NCBI RefSeq assembly: GCF_035581345.1
Contig: NZ_CP141608.1
Coordinates: 2,386,501-2,450,500 of the forward strand
Source: Pseudomonas sp. JQ170C
Lineage (GTDB): Bacteria; Pseudomonadota; Gammaproteobacteria; Pseudomonadales; Pseudomonadaceae
Reading direction: 5' to 3'
Length of the DNA stretch: 64,000 nt
Within the stretch, counting starts at the first letter, position 1. The number at the start of each line of letters is the position of its first letter. A model generated the notes under the pieces. That model made no database searches. It worked only from the letters and a program-made list of their open reading frames with translations, and had not been told where the DNA came from. Below are positions 7,874 through 16,426 of the stretch, one piece after another. Made by a program: the position numbers and the translations under genes.

Positions 7874-9007
7874 ATGTCAAAGCTGTATCCCAGTATCGAT
7901 CCTGAGGGGCTGGTCGAGTACTCGGTGGTCTACACCGACCGCTCGCTCAACCACATGTCGCAGTCATTTCAAGGCGTGATGAAGAACATCTCCAGGACCC
8001 TGAAACAGGTCTACAACGCCCAGGCAGTTGCGGTGGTCCCGGGCAGCGGCACATTTGGCATGGAAGCGGTGGCGCGGCAGTTTGCCACCGACCAGCAATG
8101 CCTGGTGATACGCAACGGCTGGTTCAGTTATCGCTGGAGCCAGATCCTTGAGATGGGCAACATCCCGGCGGCCACCACGGTGCTCAAAGCCCGACCGGTG
8201 GAAACGGGCCGCCAGGCGGCCTACGCGCCACCCCCTCTGGACGAAGTGCTGGCAGCCATTGAGACTTCGAGGCCGCAGATCGTCTTCGCCCCCCACGTTG
8301 AAACTTCATCAGGAATTATCCTGCCCGACGACTACCTGCGGGCCGTCGGCGACGCCGTGCATGCGGTGGGTGGCCTGTTCGTGCTGGACTGCATCGCCTC
8401 AGGCACGCTGTGGGTTGATATGCACAAATGCGCAGTCGACCTGCTGATCAGCGCACCGCAGAAAGGCTGGAGCGCCTCACCTTGCTGCGCCCTGGTGATG
8501 TTCAGTGCGTTGGCCCTCGAGCGCATTGAGCAGACGCACAGCACCAGCTTCGCCTGCGACCTGAAAAAGTGGCTTCAGATCATGCAGGCCTACGAACAGG
8601 GCGGACACGCCTACCATGCGACCATGCCCAGCGATTCCCTCGCGCGATTTAACGACGTGATGAAAGAGACGCAGGCCTACGGTTTCGATAAGGTCCGTGG
8701 CGAGCAGCAGGCGCTGGGCGATAGGGTGCGCGCAATGTTGACCGGCAAAGGCATCAAAAGCGTGGCCGCAGCCGGCTTTCAGGCCCCTGGCGTCGTGGTG
8801 AGCTACACCGATGATGCCGACATCAAGAACGGCAAGAAATTTGCCGACCACGGCCTGCAGATCGCCGCCGGAGTGCCGTTGCAATGCGACGAGCCGGCCG
8901 ACTTCCAGACCTTCCGCATCGGTCTGTTCGGGCTCGAAAAGCTGCGCAATATCGAGCGCACGGTCAGCACCCTCGAGCAGGCACTGGACGAGGTGATGGT
9001 GAGCTAA
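7874..9007 (+). CDS. Class V aminotransferase (alanine/serine-glyoxylate type)
   Basis: A PLP-dependent fold-type I enzyme of 377 residues. The PLP lysine lies in SAPQKGWSASP (about residue 196), the cofactor-binding loop in VVPGSGTFGMEAVARQ (55-70), and the aspartate that contacts the pyridine nitrogen in VLDCIASG (about 173). The closest characterised groups are alanine-glyoxylate, serine-glyoxylate and phosphonopyruvate-linked aminotransferases; the substrate cannot be fixed from sequence. AAGGAG lies 7 bases before the ATG. It is flanked by unrelated genes, so it is probably transcribed alone. There is no signal peptide. Confidence 0.88.
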   Translation: MSKLYPSIDPEGLVEYSVVYTDRSLNHMSQSFQGVMKNISRTLKQVYNAQAVAVVPGSGTFGMEAVARQFATDQQCLVIRNGWFSYRWSQILEMGNIPAATTVLKARPVETGRQAAYAPPPLDEVLAAIETSRPQIVFAPHVETSSGIILPDDYLRAVGDAVHAVGGLFVLDCIASGTLWVDMHKCAVDLLISAPQKGWSASPCCALVMFSALALERIEQTHSTSFACDLKKWLQIMQAYEQGGHAYHATMPSDSLARFNDVMKETQAYGFDKVRGEQQALGDRVRAMLTGKGIKSVAAAGFQAPGVVVSYTDDADIKNGKKFADHGLQIAAGVPLQCDEPADFQTFRIGLFGLEKLRNIERTVSTLEQALDEVMVS

Positions 9008-9029
9008 GCCTTCATCTGGCTAAAGCGGC

Positions 9030-9647
9030 CTAACGTGATTTTTGGGGCGATTCCGAAACCGGCAGCGAGGCGTCACCGACGATTCGTTTGACCAGCACAG
9101 CATGACCGCTGGCATCGTCACCGCGGGAAATGACCTGGATGACCGCCATGCGATCGCCGGAGCCGGCGATAAAGGTGCTGTTCAAGGTCTTGCCGCCGCC
9201 CAGGGTCGCCGTACTGTCGATTTGTCGTACACCCAGGCCGTTGCGGTTAAGGCGCGTTTCGCCGGTTTGTCGGAAGTCCGGCAGCCCGGCGCTCTGGCGG
9301 TCGACGAAACCACTGACGGCGCCGTCGAGGAAGGCGTCGTCGTTGTCGCCAGGGCGAGACGCTTCGGGGAGCGGTTTCTCGATCACCATGACCACGCGCT
9401 TTTCCTGCGCATTGGCATACAGGGTACCCACGGCGCCGGCACCTTCGCTGCTCTGTTCATCGGCGCTCAGGGGGCTGGCGTTGAAGCCTGCCGGCAGGGT
9501 GAAGCTGAACTTGCCGCCAAGCACCGCAACGTTTACCTCAGGTTGCGGCTTGGCGGCGGGTTTGTTGGCGGCATGCAGATTCGACAGCCCTAACAGGCCG
9601 ACGACGGCCAGGGTCAGCGTCAGGGTTCTTTTGTTGAAAATCGACAT
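9030..9647 (-). CDS. Exported DcrB-like (DUF1795-type) protein
   Basis: A 205-residue protein with a Sec signal peptide (KRTLTLTLAVVGLLGLSNLHA, cleavage near residue 27). The mature region starts with a P/K-rich linker. It then reads GGKFSFTLPAGF and AVGTLYANAQEKRVVMVIEKPLP, which resembles the DcrB/DUF1795 fold found in small periplasmic or lipoprotein-type proteins. No lipobox is present. ATG at 9645-9647 has GAGAGG upstream; an in-frame ATG 12 bases earlier is an alternative. It converges with the aminotransferase gene, leaving 22 bases between stops. The family call is tentative. Confidence 0.65.
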   Translation of the reverse strand: MSIFNKRTLTLTLAVVGLLGLSNLHAANKPAAKPQPEVNVAVLGGKFSFTLPAGFNASPLSADEQSSEGAGAVGTLYANAQEKRVVMVIEKPLPEASRPGDNDDAFLDGAVSGFVDRQSAGLPDFRQTGETRLNRNGLGVRQIDSTATLGGGKTLNSTFIAGSGDRMAVIQVISRGDDASGHAVLVKRIVGDASLPVSESPQKSR

Positions 9648-9817
9648 ACAGCCTCTCATCGGGCAGGGGTAGGGGGCATGGCAGGCTGGATATGCTCACA
9701 TAAACCTGCCTGGTCGGTAAGCCCCGGGTTTCCCGTCGGCCAGACGGTCATGGCAGATCGCCTTGAGGGGACTATTGTTGCTTTTCCGGGCAACGACTAC
9801 CAACGGAGGGCGGTGCC

Positions 9818-10543
9818 ATGAACACGAGCGATTTACTTGAACAGTTACTTCGGGCCGGGCAGGGTTCGCAAGCGCAGCAAGGGGGCGGCGGCATGTCATC
9901 GCAAGGCGGCCTGGGCGATTTGGGCGGCTTGCTGGGCGGTCTGCTTGGTGGCGGCAGTGCAGCGGGTGGCGGTAGTGGCCTGGGTGGTTTACTGGGCGGC
10001 CTGTTGGGTGGCGCTGGCGGCAGCGGCGCTGGCGGCTCTACCCAGGGGCGCTCCGCGGGTGGCACCAATTATGCGGCCCTGGCGTCGTTGGGCATGATGG
10101 CGTTCCAGGCCTATCAAAGCTGGCAGCGCAGCCAGGCGGCGGCCCCGCAACAGGCGGTGCGTACGGTCGATCAATTGTCCGGCCCCGAGGCCGAGGATCA
10201 CAGCCATGCAATCTTGCGTGCGCTGATCGCGGCAGCCAAGGCTGACGGTCGCATCGACAAGCAAGAAGAACAGTTGATCTACGCGGAAATCAAACGTCAA
10301 ACCAGCGACCCGCAACTGCAGCAATGGCTGGATGAGGAAGTCAGCAAGCCACTCGATGCTGCCGAGGTGGCTCAGTCGGCCCAGGACCCGGCCATGGCCG
10401 CGGAAATGTACCTGGCCAGCGTGATGCTGGTGGATGACCAGCAGGACGCAGAGCGTGCCTACCTTGACGAACTGGCCGGCGCACTGCAAATCGATCCGGA
10501 TTTGCAGGTGCATCTGGAACAGCAGGCCAAGGGCACCGCCTGA
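9818..10543 (+). CDS. TerB-like DUF533 protein with glycine-rich repeats
   Basis: A 241-residue protein. Residues 22-75 are almost only Gly, Leu, Ser and Ala, with repeats of LGGLLGG. One hydrophobic segment near residues 85-98 (YAALASLGMMAFQAY) precedes a C-terminal DUF533/TerB-type helical domain (about 125-241). That domain carries the signature AAAKADGRIDKQEEQLI and a helix-rich end (AERAYLDELAGALQIDP). TerB folds are often metal-binding and membrane-associated; DUF533 itself is uncharacterised, and E. coli YebE is a relative. AACGGAGGG precedes the ATG. A strong hairpin follows at 10556-10591. Confidence 0.85.
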   Translation: MNTSDLLEQLLRAGQGSQAQQGGGGMSSQGGLGDLGGLLGGLLGGGSAAGGGSGLGGLLGGLLGGAGGSGAGGSTQGRSAGGTNYAALASLGMMAFQAYQSWQRSQAAAPQQAVRTVDQLSGPEAEDHSHAILRALIAAAKADGRIDKQEEQLIYAEIKRQTSDPQLQQWLDEEVSKPLDAAEVAQSAQDPAMAAEMYLASVMLVDDQQDAERAYLDELAGALQIDPDLQVHLEQQAKGTA

Positions 10544-10555
10544 CCGGGCTGAGAT

Positions 10556-10591
10556 GCCTGCGCGCTTCAGCAATCTGAAGCCAGCGCAGGC
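10556..10591 (+). terminator. Strong hairpin after the DUF533 gene
   Basis: GCCTGCGC pairs with GCGCAGGC, and CTTCAG with CTGAAG in between, closing on a CAAT loop. There is no U-tract, so it may be a transcript-stabilising structure or a weak terminator. It lies 13 bases after the stop codon. Confidence 0.6.
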
Positions 10592-10784
10592 AGGGCCCGG
10601 GAGAGTGCACGCACGCTCATCTCTGACGGGTTGCACGCCGAAACCTGAAAGGGGCATACGCCCAAACCCGCTTGGCATCGAATGGTAAATCGTTGGCACC
10701 CCCTGACAATTGCTCCGCCCCGCCTTCTGGCATGTTTGCCCGAAGACTGCCGACAGGCATCACGTCAATGTGCAAGGGTGGGGT

Positions 10785-12245
10785 ATGACGAATAAGCAGG
10801 GTGACGGCGTAAGTCGCCGCAAGTTTCTGAGAAATGCCGGTGTGGTCGGTGCCGCAGGGGCGGCGATTTCGGCCGGGGCGGTGTCCGCTGGCATGGCCGT
10901 GGCCGCCGACACGCAAGGCGCCAAGTGCAGTGACTGCGATTACGATGTGGTGGTCATCGGCGGTGGTTTTGCCGGGGTGACGGCGGCGCGCGACAGCATG
11001 AAGAACGGCTACAAGACGCTGATTCTGGAAGCCCGCAACCGCCTCGGCGGGCGCACGTTCAGCAGTGAATTCGCGGGCCACAAGGTCGAGCTGGGCGGTA
11101 CCTGGATCCACTGGACGCAGCCTTTCGTCTGGGCCGAAGTGCAGCGCTACGGCCTGAAACTCAAGGAAACCCCGGAGCCGTTTGCTGAAGAACAACAGAC
11201 CGTGCGCATCATTCACGAAGGCAAGTCGGTCGAGCCGACGCTCGAGGAAATGATCGGCATCTCCAAGGCGGTCAAGGCTTACTTCGCCGATGCGCCCAAG
11301 CTCTGGGAACGCCCCTTCGACGCCAGGCACACGTGGGAGCAACTGCTGGCCGTCGATGGCATGACGGGCGCCGATCGCTTTGCCCAGTTGAAGCTCACAC
11401 CGCTGGAGCGCAGTTTCGTCGATGCCTATGTTGCCGGTATCGCCCACACCACCAGCGACCGCACCTCGTACCTCGAAATCGCCCGCTGGTGGGCGCTGCC
11501 GGGGGGGAACATGACTGCGTTCGTCGATGCCTGCGGTCGCTACAGCTTCAAGGACGGCACCATCAGCCTGATCAACGCGATGATCGACGAGGGCAAGCCG
11601 CAGGTGCGCCTGTCCACGCCCGTGGCCAAAGTCCAGGAGCAGGGCAACCGGGTGTTGGTCACCACCGAGGGCGGAGAAGTGATTCGTGCCGCCGCGGTGA
11701 TCGTGGCCGTGCCGATGAATGTGTTGCCGCGCATCGACTTCAGCCCGGCACTGGATCCGGCGCTGGTCCAGGCGGCGGCGGAGAAGCATACCGGCAGCGG
11801 GGTCAAGGTCTTCGTCCGCACCAAGGGCAAGCTCCCGGGGGAGGGCAAGCGCATTGGCGTGGCCGGCTCCAGTCATCCGATCAACCTATTGGCGACCTAT
11901 GCGAAGGCGGACGATCACACGATTTTCGTCGGCTTCGGCGCCGATCCCGAGAAGCTCGACATTCAGGACCGGGACGCGGTGCAGGCGGCGGTCAGCACCT
12001 TTTATCCGGACCTGGAAGTCGAGTCGTGCTATGGCTACGAGTGGACGCTGGACCCGTATGCGCGCGGGACCTATTGCAGCTACAAGCCGAAGTGGCTGGG
12101 CAAGTACTACGACCACTTCCAGAAGGATCGCGGTCGGGTGGTGTTTGGCCAGGGGGACCATGGTGAAGGTTGGCGCGGCTTCATTGACGGCGCCATCAGT
12201 GCCGGCAGTCAGGCGGCGTTGCGCACGCATAAATTGTTGGGCTGA
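10785..12245 (+). CDS. Tat-exported flavin monoamine oxidase (NicA2/Pnao-like)
   Basis: A 486-residue FAD amine oxidase. The Tat signal is SRRKFLRNAG at residues 10-19, followed by a long Ala/Gly/Val segment. The dinucleotide-binding motif is VVVIGGGFAGVTAAR (about 54-68), the E of LEARNRLGGRTF contacts FAD ribose, and HKVELGGTWIHWTQPFVWAE is the substrate-side motif shared with nicotine oxidoreductase and pseudooxynicotine amine oxidase of Pseudomonas. It would oxidise a secondary or primary amine in the periplasm, producing an imine and passing electrons to oxygen or a cytochrome. ATG 10785 fits the Tat signal. The exact substrate is not deducible; no nicotine genes are nearby. Confidence 0.88.
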   Translation: MTNKQGDGVSRRKFLRNAGVVGAAGAAISAGAVSAGMAVAADTQGAKCSDCDYDVVVIGGGFAGVTAARDSMKNGYKTLILEARNRLGGRTFSSEFAGHKVELGGTWIHWTQPFVWAEVQRYGLKLKETPEPFAEEQQTVRIIHEGKSVEPTLEEMIGISKAVKAYFADAPKLWERPFDARHTWEQLLAVDGMTGADRFAQLKLTPLERSFVDAYVAGIAHTTSDRTSYLEIARWWALPGGNMTAFVDACGRYSFKDGTISLINAMIDEGKPQVRLSTPVAKVQEQGNRVLVTTEGGEVIRAAAVIVAVPMNVLPRIDFSPALDPALVQAAAEKHTGSGVKVFVRTKGKLPGEGKRIGVAGSSHPINLLATYAKADDHTIFVGFGADPEKLDIQDRDAVQAAVSTFYPDLEVESCYGYEWTLDPYARGTYCSYKPKWLGKYYDHFQKDRGRVVFGQGDHGEGWRGFIDGAISAGSQAALRTHKLLG

Positions 12246-12252
12246 ATGCTGT

Positions 12253-12289
12253 GCCGGCGGGGTGCGATGGCACCCGCCGGCTTTTTTTT
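12253..12289 (+). terminator. Rho-independent terminator after the amine oxidase
   Basis: The stem GCCGGCGGGGTGC/GCACCCGCCGGC has a GATG loop and is followed by eight T residues. It begins 8 bases after the stop codon at 12245. Confidence 0.92.
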
Positions 12290-12387
12290 GGTTCTTCACG
12301 GATTTACGGGTTTGATGTTCTTTGTGGCTTTGTGGCTTTTAGTGCTGCGGGCTTATCCGTTTGCCAAGGCGGCGCTGAGTCACCTTT

Positions 12388-13008
12388 GCGCCCTTACGGC
12401 GCCTTACTTTTTTTCAGTCGAAAAAAAAAGTAAGCAAAAAATTCTCGCCCCACCAGGGGCCCTGCGCTTCGCTCCGGGTCCCCTCACTCCGGTGTCGCTA
12501 CGGGGTATCGCGGCCTACGACTTGCTTCGCCAAGTCTACGTCTCGCGACTTCGGCTATCGCCGAAGGTGCTTCGCACTCACCCCTCCACGACACCTACGC
12601 TCGGCCCTTCTGGTTAACGGGGCAGGTAGATCAAAAACAAGATCAAAAGCAAGATCAAAAGCAAGATCAAAAGCAAAAGAGCAAAAGAGCAGAAACAAAA
12701 GAGCGGTGCCTACTGATTCACCGGGGTCCAAAAGCAAGAGCGCAGCGAATTGTGCTCTTGATCTTGATCCACCGGCCCCGTTAACCAGAAGGGCCGAGCG
12801 TAGGTGTCGTGAAGGGGCTAGCGCGCAGCGCCTTCGGCGAATGCCGAAGTTGCGAAGCGTAGAGTTGCTTGCAACTCGTAGCTCGCAATGCCCCGTAGCG
12901 ACACCGTAGCGAGGGGACCCGAAGCGAAGCGTAGGGCCCCTGGTGGGGCGAGAATTTTTTGCTTACTTTTTTTTTCGACTGAAAAAAAGTAAGCCGCCGT
13001 AAGGGCGG
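12388..13008. repeat. Very large imperfect inverted repeat (arms about 235 bp)
   Basis: The left arm (12388-12623) and right arm (12775-13008) are inverted copies, with several long perfect blocks such as CGTTAACCAGAAGGGCCGA and AGCGAAGCGTAGGGCCCCTGG matched by their complements. The outer ends hold an A/T-rich hairpin (TTACTTTTTTTCAGTCG and its complement), which resembles a bidirectional terminator. The central loop of about 150 bases contains four 12-bp tandem units. Two smaller hairpins inside the arms (CTTCGGCGAATGCCGAAG and similar) add to the structure. No protein-coding gene is supported. The region accounts for most of the 865-base gap between the amine oxidase and the AraC gene. Similar hairpin islands occur repeatedly in Pseudomonas genomes, to my recollection. 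Confidence 0.9.
12629..12676. repeat. Four tandem 12-bp repeats in the hairpin loop
   Basis: The units are GATCAAAAACAA once and GATCAAAAGCAA three times in direct succession, followed by degenerate AAAGAGC units up to about 12704. They sit in the single-stranded loop of the large inverted repeat. The period of 12 gives an open frame (repeated FDLA or DQKQ), which explains spurious reading frames here. Confidence 0.9.
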
Positions 13009-13110
13009 AAGGGGCCAGTGGCGTCACCCCACAAAATGGATAAGCTCACCATCACCATCACCATCACCACCCAAGCCAAACGTTCCCAACAATCCGTGAA
13101 GACCCTTTTT

Positions 13111-14121
13111 TTACGCATTGTTCTGCTGGCGGAACTCCCGCGGCGTCACCCCGACCCAGCGCCGGAAGGCCCGCGTGAAAGAGCTGGCTTCGTTGTAGCC
13201 CAACCGCTGGGCAATCGCAGTCAGGCTGTGCGAGGACTGGCGAACGAGGTCGATGGCCAGTGCCTGACGTATCTCCTCCACCAGCTCGGCAAACTCCACG
13301 CCTAGCTCCTGCAACCGCCGCTGAAGGGTCCGCTTGCTCATGCACAGGTGGCGGGCGACCTGATCAATACCAATCTGGCCGCTGCTGACATTGGCTTCAA
13401 TCACCAGGCCGATGCGGGTGGTCAACTCGGTATCCGCCAGGCGCCGAAGGCGTTCTGCCTCCAGCCCCGGCAACAATGCCTGGAACAAACGCGGGTCGGC
13501 AGTCACCAGGGGTTGGTCGAGTATCTCTGCTGGCCAGACCATGACGTTGCCCGCCTGATCGAAGCGCAACGGACACTCGAACCCCGAGCGGTGCAGGCTG
13601 ATGTCCGTCGGTTGCCCATGGGCAAAGTCGACACGCAGCGGCGCGAAACGCTCGCCAGTGACTTCGCGCAGCAGGGCGTACAGCGCTCCCAGCGCGAACT
13701 CGGCGTCCTGGCGCCGGTGCTGGACGCTGGGGTCGGTGACCTGATAGCTGATGTCCAGCCGACCGGCATTCAGGCGCCAGTCCAGTTCGCAGGCCTGGGC
13801 ATGCACCACAAGAAAGCGGCTGGCGCAGGCGAGCATGGTGCGAACGTCCGGTGCGCTGCGGGCGATATGACCGACGCCGCCCATCAGGCTGGTATTGGCG
13901 GGGATGCCCAGTCGACGCAGGCCCATGCGCAAACCAAGGCTGGGGTCGCAGTGCTCTGCGGCGACTTCCAGCAGGGCGTTGTATTGGCTCAACGGGATCT
14001 TGGCGTCCGGCTGATGGAGTATCGCTTCGTCGAGGCCAACCGCCGCCAGGTAGGGGCGAAAAATGTCGGCGTGTCGCTGCAGCAAGGCTTCGGCATAAAC
14101 GGTGTGTTTGAAGCGGGACAT
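13111..14121 (-). CDS. AraC-family transcriptional regulator
   Basis: A 336-residue regulator with an N-terminal ligand/dimer domain of the arabinose-binding-like AraC type (about residues 20-210) and a C-terminal AraC HTH (about 230-330). Key motifs are ARHLCMSKRTLQRRLQELG (first HTH) and IAQRLGYNEASSFTRAFRRWVGVTPREFR (second HTH plus the family signature). AGGAGC lies about 7 bases before ATG 14119-14121. It is transcribed away from the sulfatase gene starting at 14386, and the 264-base divergent region could hold shared operators. This makes the sulfatase and cytochrome genes its likeliest targets, by position only. Confidence 0.92.
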   Translation of the reverse strand: MSRFKHTVYAEALLQRHADIFRPYLAAVGLDEAILHQPDAKIPLSQYNALLEVAAEHCDPSLGLRMGLRRLGIPANTSLMGGVGHIARSAPDVRTMLACASRFLVVHAQACELDWRLNAGRLDISYQVTDPSVQHRRQDAEFALGALYALLREVTGERFAPLRVDFAHGQPTDISLHRSGFECPLRFDQAGNVMVWPAEILDQPLVTADPRLFQALLPGLEAERLRRLADTELTTRIGLVIEANVSSGQIGIDQVARHLCMSKRTLQRRLQELGVEFAELVEEIRQALAIDLVRQSSHSLTAIAQRLGYNEASSFTRAFRRWVGVTPREFRQQNNA

Positions 14122-14385
14122 ACACGTGCGCTCCTGACCCGACGGTTCGTTGTTGTTCACTTGAATTCAGCGTGTGCGCGCAACGGCGGCATGCAGACTT
14201 CGCCATCTCAATCCTAACAAGGTGAACCAGATTCCCACCCCCCTCTTTAAGTGGGGCACGGGAAAGAATGGCGCTGTATGAACAGTCTCTGGCACCCGCG
14301 GACAATTCGACGGGGCACGGGCCAGCCTAAGGTCTGGTCAGGCTGGCGAGGGTCATGCCGGCAACCCACAGCACTGGAGATCACT

Positions 14386-15828
14386 ATGAGAAGCCTGTTG
14401 TCATGCCTGGCGTTGCTGGGCGTTCTGTTGGCCAGTCCGTTGACCCAGGCCGCTGCGCCGAACATTGTCGTCATCCTGTTCGACAACCTCGGATACGGCG
14501 AGCTGGGCGTCTATGGCGGTGGCGTGTTGCGCGGGGCCGAGACGCCGCGCATCGATCAGTTGGCCGCAGAAGGCATACGTTTCACCAATTTCAACGTCGA
14601 AGCGCAATGCACACCGTCACGGTCGGCGCTGATGACCGGGCGCTTTTCGATCCGCTCCGGGACGTACAAAATCCCGCGCCCCGGCCAGCCGGACGGCCTG
14701 ACCCTGTGGGAAATCACGCTGCCGGAACTGCTGGCGGACCAGGGCTACGCCACGGGCATCTGGGGCAAGTGGCACCTGGGCAGCAGCGAAACACGCTTGC
14801 CGACCCATCAGGGCTTCGATGAGTGGTACGGCGTGCCACGTACCTACGACGAGTCCATGTGGTCGGCTTCCGACGAGGCCAGCGGCCTGATGCCGGCCAT
14901 TGGTCACAAGCAGGGCTGGGATGAAACCCTGGCGCCAGCGCCATTCATTTACGAGGCGCGCAAGGGGGAGGCGGCACGTCCAGTCAAGAAGCTCGACCTC
15001 GATACCCGGCGTACCCTGGATGAAGAAATCACCACGCGAGCCACCGCGTTCATCAATCGCAACGCCCAGGCCGGCAAGCCGTTCTTTGCCTATGTGTCGT
15101 TCTCGCAACCGCACATGCCCACGCAACCCAATCCTGCCTTTGTCGGCAAAACCGGCAACGGCTCATGGGCGGATGTTCTTGCGGAAATCGACTCCCGCAC
15201 CGGCCAGGTCCTCGATGCCCTGAAAGCGGCGGGTGTCGATCAGAACACCCTGGTGGTGCTGGCCAGCGACAACGGCGGCGAGGCCACCTATCCCTGGCAA
15301 GGGGCCAACGGCCCCTGGCGCGGCACCTACTTCACGGCCATGGAGGCGAGCCTGCGGGCGCCGTTCATCCTGCGTTGGCCCGGCCAAGTGGCGAGCGGCA
15401 AGGTCAGCAACGAGGTGGTTCACATCGTCGATCTCTACACCACCCTGGCCCATGCGGGCGGCGCACAGGTGCCCAGCGACCGCGCCGTGGACGGCGTCGA
15501 TCAGCTGGCGTTCTTCACCGGTAAACAGCCGAACTCCAATCGCGAAGGCTTCCCGGCCTATGTCGCCGAGCGTCTGTCGGCGGTCAAGTGGCGCAACTGG
15601 AAGATGCACTTCTTTCTCCAGGACAACATGTACGATCCACCGCAGCAGCTACCGTTGCCGCGCTTGTACAACCTGCTCACCGACCTGCGCGAAGAGCACA
15701 ACGTGGCGGCGGAAAATACCTGGGTGTTCCAGCCGATGATGAACATCATGGGGGCGTTCAAGGCGAGCCTGGCCAAGTACCCGCCCATCGAAAGCGGCAC
15801 GCCTGATCCTTATTCCCCGGCACCCTGA
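14386..15828 (+). CDS. Secreted formylglycine-type sulfatase
   Basis: A 480-residue exported sulfatase that would hydrolyse a sulfate ester. A signal peptide covers residues 1-23 (LLSCLALLGVLLASPLTQA). The active-site cysteine for formylglycine conversion is C75 in CTPSRSALMTGR, the signature having C-x-P-x-R. Other metal and substrate motifs are GKWHLGS, SQPHMP and ASDNGG. The N-terminal metal motif reads FDNLGYG where sulfatases normally have DD. ATG 14386 is chosen because GGAG lies 5-6 bases upstream and a signal peptide follows. No formylglycine-generating enzyme is in the window. The divergent AraC gene is a likely regulator. Confidence 0.9.
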   Translation: MRSLLSCLALLGVLLASPLTQAAAPNIVVILFDNLGYGELGVYGGGVLRGAETPRIDQLAAEGIRFTNFNVEAQCTPSRSALMTGRFSIRSGTYKIPRPGQPDGLTLWEITLPELLADQGYATGIWGKWHLGSSETRLPTHQGFDEWYGVPRTYDESMWSASDEASGLMPAIGHKQGWDETLAPAPFIYEARKGEAARPVKKLDLDTRRTLDEEITTRATAFINRNAQAGKPFFAYVSFSQPHMPTQPNPAFVGKTGNGSWADVLAEIDSRTGQVLDALKAAGVDQNTLVVLASDNGGEATYPWQGANGPWRGTYFTAMEASLRAPFILRWPGQVASGKVSNEVVHIVDLYTTLAHAGGAQVPSDRAVDGVDQLAFFTGKQPNSNREGFPAYVAERLSAVKWRNWKMHFFLQDNMYDPPQQLPLPRLYNLLTDLREEHNVAAENTWVFQPMMNIMGAFKASLAKYPPIESGTPDPYSPAP

Positions 15829-15952
15829 CGGCCGTGGCGATTGCGGGCGTCGATTGGCGCCCAATGGCAAAACTCTGGCGTTGGCCAGCGATTAGTCGAT
15901 CCCCTCGAATGTCACCTTAGGTTCACCACCAATCGGTTCGGGGAACCTCAAG

Positions 15953-16324
15953 ATGCATTACCTGTTTCAAACACTGGCCGGCGTCTCGCTACTGGCGCTC
16001 AGTCATGCCATTCAGGCCGCCGACTGCGATGCCGGCGCCGGGCAACAAGCCTTTCAGACCAAGTGCGCAGCTTGCCATGCCCTCGATGCTGATCACGTCG
16101 GTCCGCGTCTGGCGGGCGTGGTGGATCGCCCTATCGGGTCGGTGCCGGGCTTCAAATACTCAAAAGACCTGGCAGGAGCGAACAGCACCTGGTCGGTCGA
16201 GCAGCTCGATCGCTGGCTGTCTTCCCCGGCAAAAATGTTCCCTGATACGGCAATGGCCTTTGGGGGGCTGCGCAATGCCAATGAGCGCCAGGCCGTGCTG
16301 TGTTTTCTGCAAGAGCAGAGGTGA
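15953..16324 (+). CDS. Small periplasmic cytochrome c
   Basis: A 123-residue class I c-type cytochrome with a signal peptide (LFQTLAGVSLLALSHAIQA, cleavage near residue 22). It has one haem site, CAACH (about residues 38-42), and distal methionine candidates in AKMFPDTAMAFGGL (M near 96 or 102, the second in the usual KM-x-F-x-G-like context). It resembles cytochrome c2/c550-type electron carriers. It lies 125 bases after the sulfatase on the same strand. It may serve a periplasmic dehydrogenase or oxidase; the nearby Tat-exported amine oxidase is one candidate, by inference. Confidence 0.9.
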   Translation: MHYLFQTLAGVSLLALSHAIQAADCDAGAGQQAFQTKCAACHALDADHVGPRLAGVVDRPIGSVPGFKYSKDLAGANSTWSVEQLDRWLSSPAKMFPDTAMAFGGLRNANERQAVLCFLQEQR

Positions 16325-16426
16325 GCCGACCTAGTGGTCAGCCGCAAAAATAGCGTCAAGCGGTGTAGGGTATGGAAAGGGTCTGGGAGAAGGATTTGAT
16401 GCGTTCTGGTTTGGTCTCCAGCGCCC

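Noticed and set aside
7509..7905. Overlapping frames on both strands between the repeat protein and the aminotransferase
   Set aside because: They lack ribosome sites and similarity, and overlap each other and the aminotransferase start.
12629..12704. Tandem GATCAAAAGCAA units considered as a CRISPR-like array
   Set aside because: Units are contiguous with no spacers and no cas genes are present.
12555..12909. Reading frames with FDLAFDLVFDL or PLTRRAERRCR repeats in the 12.5-12.9 kb region
   Set aside because: They read the arms and tandem loop of the large inverted repeat; period-12 repeats keep frames open, and no ribosome site or family match exists.
13048..13074. Run of ATCACC units that would encode a histidine tract
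   Set aside because: It lies between genes at the end of the inverted repeat region and not within any supported frame; treated as a simple repeat.
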